In this document: positions 7,274-14,475 of the stretch, one piece after another
Numbering within the stretch: position 1 is the stretch's first letter
How the letters are laid out: each line of letters starts with the position of its first letter
DNA from: Spirochaetales bacterium
GTDB lineage: Bacteria > Spirochaetota > Spirochaetia > JABMQR01
DNA: 23,046 bases
Assembly (NCBI GenBank): GCA_023139255.1
Contig: JAGLNY010000016.1
Coordinates: 1-23,046 of the forward strand
Direction of reading: 5' to 3'
Program-made: the position numbers and the translations under genes
Notes under the pieces: generated by a model
What the model saw: only the letters and a program-made list of their open reading frames with translations
Database searches by the model: none
Told to the model about the DNA's origin: nothing

Positions 7274-7867
7274 ATGAAATACATGGCAGATAACGATACA
7301 AATGAAAAAAAACAACCGGAACCGGAATTGTTGATGCAAAAAATGCTGGAAACACGCACCGTGATGATATCCGGGGATATTGATAAGGAATTGGCGGAGA
7401 AGGTGATAAAACAGCTGCTGCTGCTGGAAGCGGATGGAAATGATCCCATAAAAGTACTGATCAACTCACCGGGAGGGGATGCAGATGCCGGGTACGCAAT
7501 CTTTGATATGATTCGGTTTATCGCTCCTGATGTCTATACCATAGGGATAGGCCTTGTCGCAAGCGCCGGTGCCCTGATTCTACTGGCTGCCCCGAAAGAT
7601 CACAGGATCGGACTCCCGAACTCCAACTACCTGATACATCAGCCCCTTAGCGGGATTCGCGGGGTTGCAACAGAGATCGAAATCCACGCCCGGCAAATTG
7701 AAAAGCTGCGTATTAAGATAAACAAGCTGATCAGTGAAGAGACCGGAAAACCGCTTGAGCAGGTGGAAATTGATACCGATCGTGACTGCTGGCTCGATGC
7801 AGTTGAAGCGGTTGATTATGGTCTGATATCCAGGGTTATAGTTTCACGGGAAGAATTCGAGATCTAA
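7274..7867 (+). CDS. clpP: ClpP-family serine protease, divergent second type
   Basis: From the ATG at 7274 (GGGAG 9 bases upstream) the protein has 197 residues. Longer upstream reading would run through era's promoter and is not credible. The catalytic triad is complete: Ser97 in GLVASAGALIL, His122 in SNYLIHQPLSG and Asp171 in DTDRDCW. VLINSPGGDADAG forms the oxyanion region. ClpP forms a barrel that degrades proteins fed in by ClpX or ClpA-type ATPases. The N-terminus lacks the usual YDIYSRLL start and the active-site wording differs from the main bacterial ClpP (ASAG rather than ASMG), so this is likely the second ClpP paralogue that spirochaetes carry. No Clp ATPase is adjacent. Confidence 0.88.
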   Translation: MKYMADNDTNEKKQPEPELLMQKMLETRTVMISGDIDKELAEKVIKQLLLLEADGNDPIKVLINSPGGDADAGYAIFDMIRFIAPDVYTIGIGLVASAGALILLAAPKDHRIGLPNSNYLIHQPLSGIRGVATEIEIHARQIEKLRIKINKLISEETGKPLEQVEIDTDRDCWLDAVEAVDYGLISRVIVSREEFEI

Positions 7868-7874
7868 AAACATA

Positions 7875-7903
7875 TTGTAAACATTCTAACACAGGAATAC
7901 ACT
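7875..7903 (+). promoter_or_regulatory. Predicted promoter of the MFS gene, leaderless
   Basis: -35 TTGTAA (7875-7880), a 17-bp spacer and -10 TACACT (7898-7903) predict a start at about 7910, next to the ATG at 7911. The nearest purine-rich block (ACAGGAA) overlaps the spacer and is too far from the ATG to serve as a normal ribosome site. The gene could also be read through from clpP. Confidence 0.4.
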
Positions 7904-7910
7904 GTTACGC

Positions 7911-10130
7911 ATGAAGAAAACCCGGTTTCTGACCAAAGAAGAAAAAGCTCAAGGAGGAAAACACCTCGACCAATTTCAGCTGCTGAACGGGATGGGATTC
8001 AGTTTTCTGGGGGATACCCCGGTCTATCTTCTTGCTATCATGTTTGGAGCTACAAACGTTCAGCTGGGTTATATATCCTCAGCTCTTTTTATGTCCGGAA
8101 TCGTTATTCCCATGCTGCCGCGTTTGCTGGCAGGGAAAAATATAGTACAAGTGATGTCTACTGCCTGGCTGATTCGCGGGCTGGTGTGTCTTGGGTATTT
8201 ATTACTCTTTTTTCTTCAGGGACAGCCGGCTGTCTACCTGATTCTCCTGCTCTATACCTCATTCTCCATTTTACGTACAGTCGGGGTGATAATGTACAGG
8301 CCGGTTTTACGGATGATAACTACAAATAACAATAGGGGTGAAATAGTCGGCAGGGTGACGTTTATCAGTCAGGTAGCTTCTATTTTTTCAAAAACAGTCA
8401 GTTTTATTGTGACTGCAGTTGAGCAGCTGTCCGGGATTACCGGGATAATAGGGCTGCAGATGGGCGGGGTAATAGTAAATACCTTTGCTGCATTCAGGGT
8501 AAGGAAAATACCCTGCCGTGAAACGATAGAGTACCGGAAAGGACGGGGAATGCTTGTTCAGCTTAAAGATTCTTTCCGTTCGAAAGAGATGCGGCGGGTG
8601 CTGATTCTCCAATGGCTCTTTACTTCGGTAACGGTTCTTTTGGGGCTGACTATACCCTTTCTCAGGAACCGTACCGGGCTCTCAACCAGCGGGGTTTTCC
8701 TCTACTCTATGGGATTGACGCTTGGGACCATCTTTTCCGCGATGCTGGTGCGGACCTTTGCCGACTCTATCGGCAGCAAGCCGCTGATGATAGTCGGGTC
8801 AATTATTTCAACAGTGTTAATACTGTGCTGGGCTGCCGCTCCTGAAACCCTCCCCTGGTTCGTATACTTCGTCCTGGGATTTCTCGTCATATTCATGATA
8901 AATACTAATAACATGCTTATAAGCAGACTGGTTATCAAGTATATGCCGGAGAAGGAAGCCGTAGGCTTCAGCTCGATGGTTAATTTTATTATTGCAATTA
9001 TTTCTCTTATCCTGGGTGTTGCGGGAGGCCGGTTGATTGATTTTGGCCCGGATGGTTCTGCAGTACTGCTAAACCAGTACTCCTGGACGTTTCTCCTTGC
9101 CGCGGGACTCAGCATGCTGTCGTTTGTCTTTACCTTGCGCGTTAGTGACAGCAGCAGTCTTTCAGGGAAAGATGCAGCTTCCATTATGCTTTCTGTCTAT
9201 GGGCTGCGGGCTTATATGAATATCAGCAGGCTCCAGAAAATTGAGGATCCGGTACGAAAAAGGACTGTGCTGCTCTCCATCGGAAGCAATCGCAACGATG
9301 TGGCCACCAGTGAAATAAAACGCATGATGTTTTCCCCTTTCTCACCGGAGAAAGGGGAAATGATCCGGGGGCTTTTTGACCGCCCCCGGCCGTCACTGCT
9401 TCCCTTACTGTTGAAAGATGCATCTGATGTGGGTTCCTATACCCGTAATGACTCAGTATTTTCTCTTGGGGCATTTCCCGGAAAAGAGACAGAGACGCTG
9501 CTGGTCTCACTTCTTGATTGCAGGGATGCGATAATCCGTTCTTCTGCCGCAAAATCCCTTGGGAGAATCGGGCATACTGCTTCGCTTGACCGTGTCCGGG
9601 AATATTTTGCAGGGGAAACCGATATCCGCTGCCTGATGAACTATTTTATTGCTTTGAAAAACATGGATGCTGAAGGTGCATATCTTCTTGAGTTGTTCTC
9701 AACCAGATGGGTAGGCAAACCAGTGAGTTTTCGGCAGAGTTTATATGCTCTGAATGCTGAATTTATGCATTTTGCACCTGAACTTTCACATCTGTTTCAG
9801 CTGTGTAATTCACGAAAAGGGAGTGGTATGCGTGATTTTCTTGATGAGACACGCGATCATCCGGATTTTCTGGCAGCTCACCAGGATCTGATTGGTTGGT
9901 TCGATGATGATGAGTTTTCTCCTATTATTGATTTCTGTCGGAGAGTGTTGATTGGGCATCAGCCTGAATCTTATCGGGCTAGAATAAAAGAGTCTATTAT
10001 CAATCGTATTGAGGTCCCTGTACTCAATGGGAATCCAGCGGGGTCAAGTGATGAGCACATGTATGAGATTGATTATGATGATTTGTTGGCAATATTCTAT
10101 TTTACTTACCATGTTGTTAAAACTGAATAA
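7911..10130 (+). CDS. MFS-type transporter fused to a HEAT-like C-terminal domain
   Basis: This 739-residue protein has two parts. Residues about 15-420 form a membrane domain with roughly twelve hydrophobic helices (for example FLGDTPVYLLAIMFGAT, SILGVAGG-type and FLLAAGLSMLSFVFTL segments), fitting a major facilitator transporter. Residues about 430-735 are soluble and largely helical, with paired-helix wording such as ETLLVSLLDCRDAIIRSSAAKSLGRIG, typical of HEAT repeats. An ordinary MFS protein stops near 400-450 residues. The tail may dock a partner or sense state in the cytoplasm; the substrate is unknown. It follows clpP by 43 bp and ends in a hairpin that includes its own stop codon. 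Confidence 0.75.
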   Translation: MKKTRFLTKEEKAQGGKHLDQFQLLNGMGFSFLGDTPVYLLAIMFGATNVQLGYISSALFMSGIVIPMLPRLLAGKNIVQVMSTAWLIRGLVCLGYLLLFFLQGQPAVYLILLLYTSFSILRTVGVIMYRPVLRMITTNNNRGEIVGRVTFISQVASIFSKTVSFIVTAVEQLSGITGIIGLQMGGVIVNTFAAFRVRKIPCRETIEYRKGRGMLVQLKDSFRSKEMRRVLILQWLFTSVTVLLGLTIPFLRNRTGLSTSGVFLYSMGLTLGTIFSAMLVRTFADSIGSKPLMIVGSIISTVLILCWAAAPETLPWFVYFVLGFLVIFMINTNNMLISRLVIKYMPEKEAVGFSSMVNFIIAIISLILGVAGGRLIDFGPDGSAVLLNQYSWTFLLAAGLSMLSFVFTLRVSDSSSLSGKDAASIMLSVYGLRAYMNISRLQKIEDPVRKRTVLLSIGSNRNDVATSEIKRMMFSPFSPEKGEMIRGLFDRPRPSLLPLLLKDASDVGSYTRNDSVFSLGAFPGKETETLLVSLLDCRDAIIRSSAAKSLGRIGHTASLDRVREYFAGETDIRCLMNYFIALKNMDAEGAYLLELFSTRWVGKPVSFRQSLYALNAEFMHFAPELSHLFQLCNSRKGSGMRDFLDETRDHPDFLAAHQDLIGWFDDDEFSPIIDFCRRVLIGHQPESYRARIKESIINRIEVPVLNGNPAGSSDEHMYEIDYDDLLAIFYFTYHVVKTE

Positions 10131-10147
10131 AAAGGGTACTTTTTATT
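10126..10147 (+). terminator. Hairpin at the MFS gene end
   Basis: AATAAAAAG (10126-10134) pairs with CTTTTTATT (10139-10147) around GGTA: 9 bp, A-rich then T-rich, so it could terminate in either direction. The MFS stop codon lies in the first arm. Part of this hairpin is repeated at 10193-10211. Confidence 0.45.
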
Positions 10148-10211
10148 CTTGGGAGTTTGCTGAACAAACTCCACATAGCAAAGTTGGTAAAGAAAAGGGT
10201 ACTTTTTATTC
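10130..10211. repeat. 19-bp direct repeat flanking a hairpin
   Basis: AAAAGGGTACTTTTTATTC occurs at 10130-10148 and again, identical, at 10193-10211. Between them, GGAGTTTG (10152-10159) and CAAACTCC (10165-10172) form a perfect 8-bp stem with a CTGAA loop. The block fills the gap between the convergent MFS gene and ridA. It looks like a small intergenic repeat unit, possibly present elsewhere in the genome. Confidence 0.6.
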
Positions 10212-10215
10212 CGTT

Positions 10216-10599
10216 TTATTCACAGACCCCTATAGCATCTATCTCTATCAACGCACCTAGAGGCAGGGCAGAGACTTCAACACAAAACCTTGCTGGAAAT
10301 TCTCCCATAAAAAATTCGCTGTATACCGCATTAACTTTCGGAAAATTTTTCATTTTAGTGATAAAAATCTGCAGTTTTACGGCAGCCTGAAGGGATGATC
10401 CTGCGGCTTCCATGACAGCTGTGAGATTTTTCAGGCATTGACGCGTTTGTTCCTCGATTCCGCCCGATGCAAGGTTCTTTGTACCCGTGACTAATGGGAT
10501 CTGGCCTGAACAGAAAACCAGATTACCTGTTTTTACGGCTTGGGAATATGGTCCGACTGCTGCCGGGGCTGACTCTGTAGTGATGATTGTTCGTTTCAT
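10216..10599 (-). CDS. ridA: RidA-family enamine/imine deaminase
   Basis: This 127-residue protein starts at the ATG at 10599, with GAGGAA 5 bases upstream; a start at 10626 would ignore that site. RidA proteins release ammonia from reactive enamines and imines formed by PLP enzymes such as threonine dehydratase. Family marks are VGPYSQAV near residue 15, FCSGQIPL near 29, and the active-site Arg104 in FPARFCVEV with Glu119 in the final strand (ALIEIDAI). Length matches the family. It stands alone, convergent with the MFS gene across the repeat block and divergent from the nuclease-type lipoprotein gene. Confidence 0.93.
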   Translation of the reverse strand: MKRTIITTESAPAAVGPYSQAVKTGNLVFCSGQIPLVTGTKNLASGGIEEQTRQCLKNLTAVMEAAGSSLQAAVKLQIFITKMKNFPKVNAVYSEFFMGEFPARFCVEVSALPLGALIEIDAIGVCE

Positions 10600-10671
10600 G
10601 GATATTCCTCCTATATACATTTTCATGGATATTTTTGAATTTTTTTCTTTCCTGCAGCAGTTATTATATAT

Positions 10672-11790
10672 ATGAAGAAGAAAAATTTAAAGAAAAATAA
10701 TCACGGGGCTGTAAGTATAGCGAGTGTGTGTGCGGGTGTGGCTGTACTGATTTTTCTGACAGCCTGCAGTCCCGGTTGTGTTCTGCAAAATGCTGATTCA
10801 GTACGGGAAATAACAATCATGAGCTGGAATGTGGAGAATCTCTTTGATGGAAATGATGATGGTACCGAGTATAGGGAATTTGACCCGGGAAAAGGAAACT
10901 GGGATACAGCCAGGTATCATACCCGTCTATCGGCAGTAGGCAGGGTGATAACGGAGTTTTCGGATCCTCTCCCGGATATTATCTGTCTGCAGGAGATCGA
11001 GCACAGGGGTGTAGTAGAAGACTTGCTGAAATGGAATCTGAAACAGTATGGGTTTAATTATTTTGCGGTTACCGATGATCCGGAATCGGCTATACAGATC
11101 GGGATAGTAAGCAGGATGCCTATAACGCGGGTTAAGGTGCACTCAGCCTCGGGAGTCTCAGGGTACAGGCTGCGCCCAATACTTGAAGTTGAGATTCTTT
11201 TAGGAGGTGAGTCTGTCATAGTAATAAACAATCACTGGAAATCCCGGATAGGAGGTCCGGATGTTACAGAGCCGGCAAGGATTGAGTCTGCACGGGTTGT
11301 CAGGAAAATTATCTCACGAATTCATGCTGAAAACCCCGAGATTTTGATTGTCTGTGCCGGGGATCTGAATGAGAATGCGGATGAATATGAACGGACAGGG
11401 GAATTATACCCGACCGCGCTTATACCTGCTTCGATCTCTAATGAGGATACTCTTGGGGTAACCGGGCTGTCGAGTGCTGCTGAAGGCGGGGTGCTGTATA
11501 ATCCATGGCTTGATGATAATGAGACGTATGCTGCTGATGGAAGCTACTTTTTTAGGAATATCTGGTGTACCCTTGATCATATTATGGTTTCAGGTACAGC
11601 ATTTGACGATGTTGGTTGGGAGTTTTTATCGTTCAGGCCTATGGTTCATCCTGAATTATTGTCAAAATCGGGTACTCCGGTAAGCTGGGATATCAGGTCA
11701 GGGGAAGGATATTCGGATCACCTGCCGCTTTTTTTGACTTTGAGCCATGCTAATACTCCAGGGAATCGGGGTCGATCCCCGACTCCCTGA
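10672..11790 (+). CDS. Endonuclease/exonuclease/phosphatase-fold lipoprotein
   Basis: This 372-residue protein begins with a basic stretch and a hydrophobic segment ending in the lipobox LTAC (Cys32), so it is probably a lipid-anchored surface or periplasmic protein. The mature part has the fold's metal and catalytic motifs in order: MSWNVENLFDG, CLQEIE, INNHWKSR, GDLNEN and near the end SDHLPLFLTL. Members cut DNA or RNA or remove phosphates from sugars or lipids; this one could scavenge nucleic acid outside the cell, but the substrate is not clear. No Shine-Dalgarno sequence precedes the ATG; an AT-rich TTATTATATAT run abuts it. Its last 41 bases overlap the lipase gene on the other strand. 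Confidence 0.85.
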   Translation: MKKKNLKKNNHGAVSIASVCAGVAVLIFLTACSPGCVLQNADSVREITIMSWNVENLFDGNDDGTEYREFDPGKGNWDTARYHTRLSAVGRVITEFSDPLPDIICLQEIEHRGVVEDLLKWNLKQYGFNYFAVTDDPESAIQIGIVSRMPITRVKVHSASGVSGYRLRPILEVEILLGGESVIVINNHWKSRIGGPDVTEPARIESARVVRKIISRIHAENPEILIVCAGDLNENADEYERTGELYPTALIPASISNEDTLGVTGLSSAAEGGVLYNPWLDDNETYAADGSYFFRNIWCTLDHIMVSGTAFDDVGWEFLSFRPMVHPELLSKSGTPVSWDIRSGEGYSDHLPLFLTLSHANTPGNRGRSPTP

Positions 11791-12610
11791 GCAACCTGGA
11801 CAGCTCTATTAAATAACCTGGATGGTGTGCTTCACTAAAGGAGAGTTCATTGGATAGATCCCCCAGCCGGATCAAAGTCCCGGCATGCCGGTATCCGAAA
11901 ATAGGAGGGGGAATTATCGGGATAAGATCTTTCTGCATCACAAAGCGGAATATTTTATCACTTTCACTATCCAGTTTTAGGGCTGCCTCGCGGTTTAAAA
12001 CACGCGGACTGCCGAAGGTGACCACGGAAAACTCTTTGTCAGGATAGCTTTGTGCGAGATCAAGATAGGAAAGCATGGCAAGCATGCCTCCCGCGCTGTG
12101 CCCGATCAGCATTACTTTTGCTCCGTTGTATTTCTCAATCTGGTTATGTACAGCCTGAAATATTCCTTTATATTTCTCCAGCATGCCCTTATGCGCTTTA
12201 AATACGGGGTTTTCCAAAAAGAAAATCGGCTGCAGGCTGTACTGCCAGTTGATAGTAGTATCAATTTTGTTGCCAGGTGCTTGAGAGCCGCGGAAAACAA
12301 TATGGAGGACTCCCTTATCTTCGACAGCAAAACCCAGGGTATTTGTTGGGGTATGCCCGAAGTAATCAAGATCCCACCCTGAGCTGCGCCAGAAAGATCT
12401 CTCGGTCCAGACAGCCTGACACATTCTGTAATAACGGTAGAGATCCTGAATTGATGGAACTTCTTCTCCGGGAGGGATATCAGAAAAATGTGTGCCTGCA
12501 GGATAGGACTGACAGGAAAAAATCAGTATAACCAGCAGGGATAGAAAAAGTATGAGGATACTATGCAGCAAAGTTCTGGCTCTGCTTTTTCCGGTATGTG
12601 GAATAAACAT
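11750..12610 (-). CDS. Class 3 lipase-like lipoprotein
   Basis: From the ATG at 12610 the protein has 286 residues; an upstream ATG at 12661, 10 bp after rex, would add 17. I prefer the shorter form because it gives a normal signal peptide: basic MFIPHTGKSRAR, a hydrophobic run, then FSC with Cys33 as the likely lipid anchor. The alpha/beta-hydrolase core shows the nucleophile elbow GHSAGG (Ser172), VVTFGSPRV, a likely Asp228 in QKDLIPIIPP, and a His263 near HHPGYL, the usual order of the Ser-Asp-His triad in class 3 lipases. FRGSQ supplies the oxyanion region. It lies downstream of rex on the same strand and converges on the nuclease-type gene, both products being likely surface lipoproteins. 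Confidence 0.82.
   Translation of the reverse strand: MFIPHTGKSRARTLLHSILILFLSLLVILIFSCQSYPAGTHFSDIPPGEEVPSIQDLYRYYRMCQAVWTERSFWRSSGWDLDYFGHTPTNTLGFAVEDKGVLHIVFRGSQAPGNKIDTTINWQYSLQPIFFLENPVFKAHKGMLEKYKGIFQAVHNQIEKYNGAKVMLIGHSAGGMLAMLSYLDLAQSYPDKEFSVVTFGSPRVLNREAALKLDSESDKIFRFVMQKDLIPIIPPPIFGYRHAGTLIRLGDLSNELSFSEAHHPGYLIELSRLLRESGIDPDSLEY
11760..11788. terminator. GC-rich hairpin inside two overlapping gene ends
   Basis: AGGGAATCGGGG (11760-11771) pairs with CCCCGACTCCCT (11777-11788) around TCGAT, with a single A·C mismatch in 12 positions. It sits wholly within the coding ends of both convergent genes and touches the nuclease gene's TGA. There is no T-tract, so it may act as a transcript-end stabiliser or a weak bidirectional stop. 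Confidence 0.45.
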
Positions 12611-12671
12611 CAAAAGGCAATCTTTTGGAAATTGCTTCCTCCTTTTGCCAGTATACACCATTTTCTACTCG

Positions 12672-13331
12672 TTACAGTAGCTGTTTATCCGCCATATTTA
12701 ATTCATATACGATTTGTTCCAGTTCAAGCCCGATATTGACATTGTGCACAACAATGTGTTCACCGGGCTTGCTCCCCGGATCTTTGAAAGATTTCGGTGC
12801 CCGGAGCCCTGCCTGGGTGAAGTTGAGAAATCCACGCACTCCTGCATTGAGAAGGCGGGTAAATATGTCAGGTGCAGTCTGATCAGGAACGGCGATGATA
12901 GCCAGTTTTATCTGCTCACGCTCTATAACTTCTTCAAGTTTTTCTATGGCATGAATAGGAACCGGACTATCACTGTTCTCGGAAATCCTTGTATTTGAGT
13001 CAAAACCTGCTACAATTTTAATACCATCAGATTCGAACCCGTTATATCGGAGCAGGGCACCCCCGATTCTTCCGCAGCCGACAATAGCAGCTTTCTGAGA
13101 TCCGTCTTTTCCAAGGATGTTGTCAAGGCTGGTGATAAGCTTGTTGATATCATATCCGCCCCGCTTCTGGCCTATGATATTGAGAAGGGAAAAATCTTTT
13201 CTTACAACAGATGCTGTAACGCCCACTGCATCACCAATATTGTTGGCAAAGACTCGTTCCAGTCCAATACTTTTTAATTTACGGAGGATTCTATCGTATT
13301 TTGTTACTCGTACTATCATATCGCGATGCAT
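12672..13331 (-). CDS. rex: Redox-sensing transcriptional repressor Rex
   Basis: This 219-residue repressor senses the NADH/NAD+ ratio: it binds DNA when NADH is low and lets go when NADH rises. The N-terminal winged helix covers about residues 10-75 with ANNIGDAVGVTASVVRKDFSLL. The Rossmann domain starts at KAAIVGCGRIGGALL near residue 80. IIAVPDQTAPDIF and the closing VHNVNIGLELEQIVYEL helix are family marks. Either the first ATG (13331) or MIVRV (13319) could be the start. It diverges from the hydrogenase operon, a classic Rex target, across a very AT-rich gap, and could be autoregulated. The lipase gene follows it by 10 bp or more. Confidence 0.94.
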   Translation of the reverse strand: MHRDMIVRVTKYDRILRKLKSIGLERVFANNIGDAVGVTASVVRKDFSLLNIIGQKRGGYDINKLITSLDNILGKDGSQKAAIVGCGRIGGALLRYNGFESDGIKIVAGFDSNTRISENSDSPVPIHAIEKLEEVIEREQIKLAIIAVPDQTAPDIFTRLLNAGVRGFLNFTQAGLRAPKSFKDPGSKPGEHIVVHNVNIGLELEQIVYELNMADKQLL

Positions 13332-13361
13332 AATAAATTCTTACCTCTTGATTATGTAAAA

Positions 13362-13391
13362 TTGACTGCTGGCTTATTGCCAACATATAGT
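13362..13391 (+). promoter_or_regulatory. Candidate upstream promoter toward the hydrogenase operon
   Basis: -35 TTGACT (13362-13367), an 18-bp spacer and -10 TATAGT (13386-13391) predict a start near 13398, leaving a leader of about 165 nt that would include the inverted repeats at 13412-13440. Confidence 0.35.
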
Positions 13392-13411
13392 AATACATAA
13401 TAAATTATTAT

Positions 13412-13440
13412 TCATATTAATAATATGATATAAATCATAT
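13412..13440. promoter_or_regulatory. Two overlapping inverted repeats between rex and hndA
   Basis: TCATATTA-A-TAATATGA (13412-13428) is a perfect 8-1-8 palindrome. Its right arm is shared with ATATGAT-ATAA-ATCATAT (13423-13440), a perfect 7-4-7 repeat whose core TGAT-N4-ATCA resembles an FNR/Crp-type site. The surrounding DNA is about 10% GC, so some symmetry is expected by chance. I see no clear match to the usual Rex operator in this gap. Confidence 0.4.
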
Positions 13441-13503
13441 AAAATATACAATAAGTAAAAATATAAATCAATATAGAGATATAAAAATTTATTTAATTAT
13501 TTA

Positions 13504-13532
13504 TTGATTAAAATAAGTTTTTAAATTACAAT
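13504..13532 (+). promoter_or_regulatory. Likely main promoter of hndABCD
   Basis: -35 TTGATT (13504-13509), a 17-bp spacer and -10 TACAAT (13527-13532) predict a start near 13539. This leaves a 25-nt leader carrying the ribosome site GGAGG (13555-13559) before the hndA ATG at 13564. The AT-rich DNA upstream could act as an UP element or a regulator-binding zone. Confidence 0.55.
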
Positions 13533-13563
13533 ATTAAAAAATAAAAGGAACTTCGGAGGTTTT

Positions 13564-14043
13564 ATGACTGTTACGAATGAAGACATCAGTTTTTCTCCCG
13601 ATCTTACTGATTTTATTGCTGAGTGGAAAGAAAAACCCGGCAACCTGATCATGATATTACATAAGGTACAGGAAGAATTTGGCTACATCCCGCGTGCTGC
13701 GGCAGATAAAGTAGCAGTTCTGATTGATGTACCACTGGCAAAAATCTATGGAGTAATCACTTTTTATCACTTCTTTAAACTTGAGAAACCAGGAGTTCAT
13801 AATATCCAGGTATGTCTTGGTACAGCCTGCTATATGAAAGGCGGCAGCAATATCATTGATGAACTCCAGAGTCTCCTGGGAATATCCGTGAACGAGGTGA
13901 CAGCCGATGGAAAATTCTCAATTGAGGGAGTCCGGTGTGTAGGCTGCTGCGGATTGGCACCGGTACTGGTTATAGGTAATGAAGTGTTCGGGAAGGTAAC
14001 CAAGGATCAACTCCCCGGGATTATTGCTGGATTTAACGACTAA
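13564..14043 (+). CDS. hndA: NAD(P)-linked [FeFe] hydrogenase, NuoE-like subunit
   Basis: This 159-residue protein is the thioredoxin-fold [2Fe-2S] subunit, related to complex I NuoE (HydC in Thermotoga naming). The four ligands are Cys84 and Cys89 in CLGTAC, and Cys125 and Cys129 in CVGCCGLAP. HKVQEEFGYIP and GVITFYHFF are typical of the family. It passes electrons between the flavin subunit and the rest of the complex. GGAGG lies 4 bases before the ATG. It is the first gene of a four-gene operon in the order known for the Desulfovibrio Hnd hydrogenase. Confidence 0.93.
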   Translation: MTVTNEDISFSPDLTDFIAEWKEKPGNLIMILHKVQEEFGYIPRAAADKVAVLIDVPLAKIYGVITFYHFFKLEKPGVHNIQVCLGTACYMKGGSNIIDELQSLLGISVNEVTADGKFSIEGVRCVGCCGLAPVLVIGNEVFGKVTKDQLPGIIAGFND

Positions 14044-14067
14044 AACTAACCGTTTAGGAGGCCGATA

Positions 14068-14475
14068 ATGGCAAAAAAGACCCTGGAAGATCTAAAAAAA
14101 CTGCGTGAGCAGGGGCGTAAAAAAAGAGATCTGGTAAAAAGCGGCACAACCAGTAAAAATATACAGATTATTGTAGGCATGGGTACCTGCGGTATTGCTG
14201 CCGGTGCCGGGAAAAGTTTCGATACATTTATTGCTGAACTGGATGCTCATAATCTGGACAATGCGGCAGTTACTCAAACCGGCTGCATGGGCCTTTGCTA
14301 TGTGGAACCCACAGTGGAAGTTATCGTTCCCGGTATGCCGAGTGTTATCTACGGAGAAGTTGACGGGGAAGCAGCACGCCGGATTGTCCGTGAACATATT
14401 TTGAAGCAGAGAATGGTTAACAATCATGTATTCGACCGGCCGGCGGTTGATATAATCCAGGATGGGGGAAAATAA
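14068..14475 (+). CDS. hndB: Hydrogenase-associated [2Fe-2S] ferredoxin-like subunit
   Basis: This 135-residue protein begins with a charged helix (KTLEDLKKLREQGRKKRD) and continues as a small thioredoxin-like [2Fe-2S] domain: GMGTCGIAAGAGKSF, then TGCMGLCYVEPTVEV. The same arrangement is seen in HndB of NADP-reducing hydrogenases. The role is probably electron transfer or assembly within the complex. TTTAGGAGG precedes the ATG. The stop codon and the next start overlap by one base (TAATG), which points to translational coupling with hndC. Confidence 0.88.
   Translation: MAKKTLEDLKKLREQGRKKRDLVKSGTTSKNIQIIVGMGTCGIAAGAGKSFDTFIAELDAHNLDNAAVTQTGCMGLCYVEPTVEVIVPGMPSVIYGEVDGEAARRIVREHILKQRMVNNHVFDRPAVDIIQDGGK

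Noticed and set aside
10157..10390. Plus-strand ORFs running from the repeat into ridA
   Set aside because: They arise from the repeated AAAAGGGTACTTTTTATTC block and the reverse frame of ridA.
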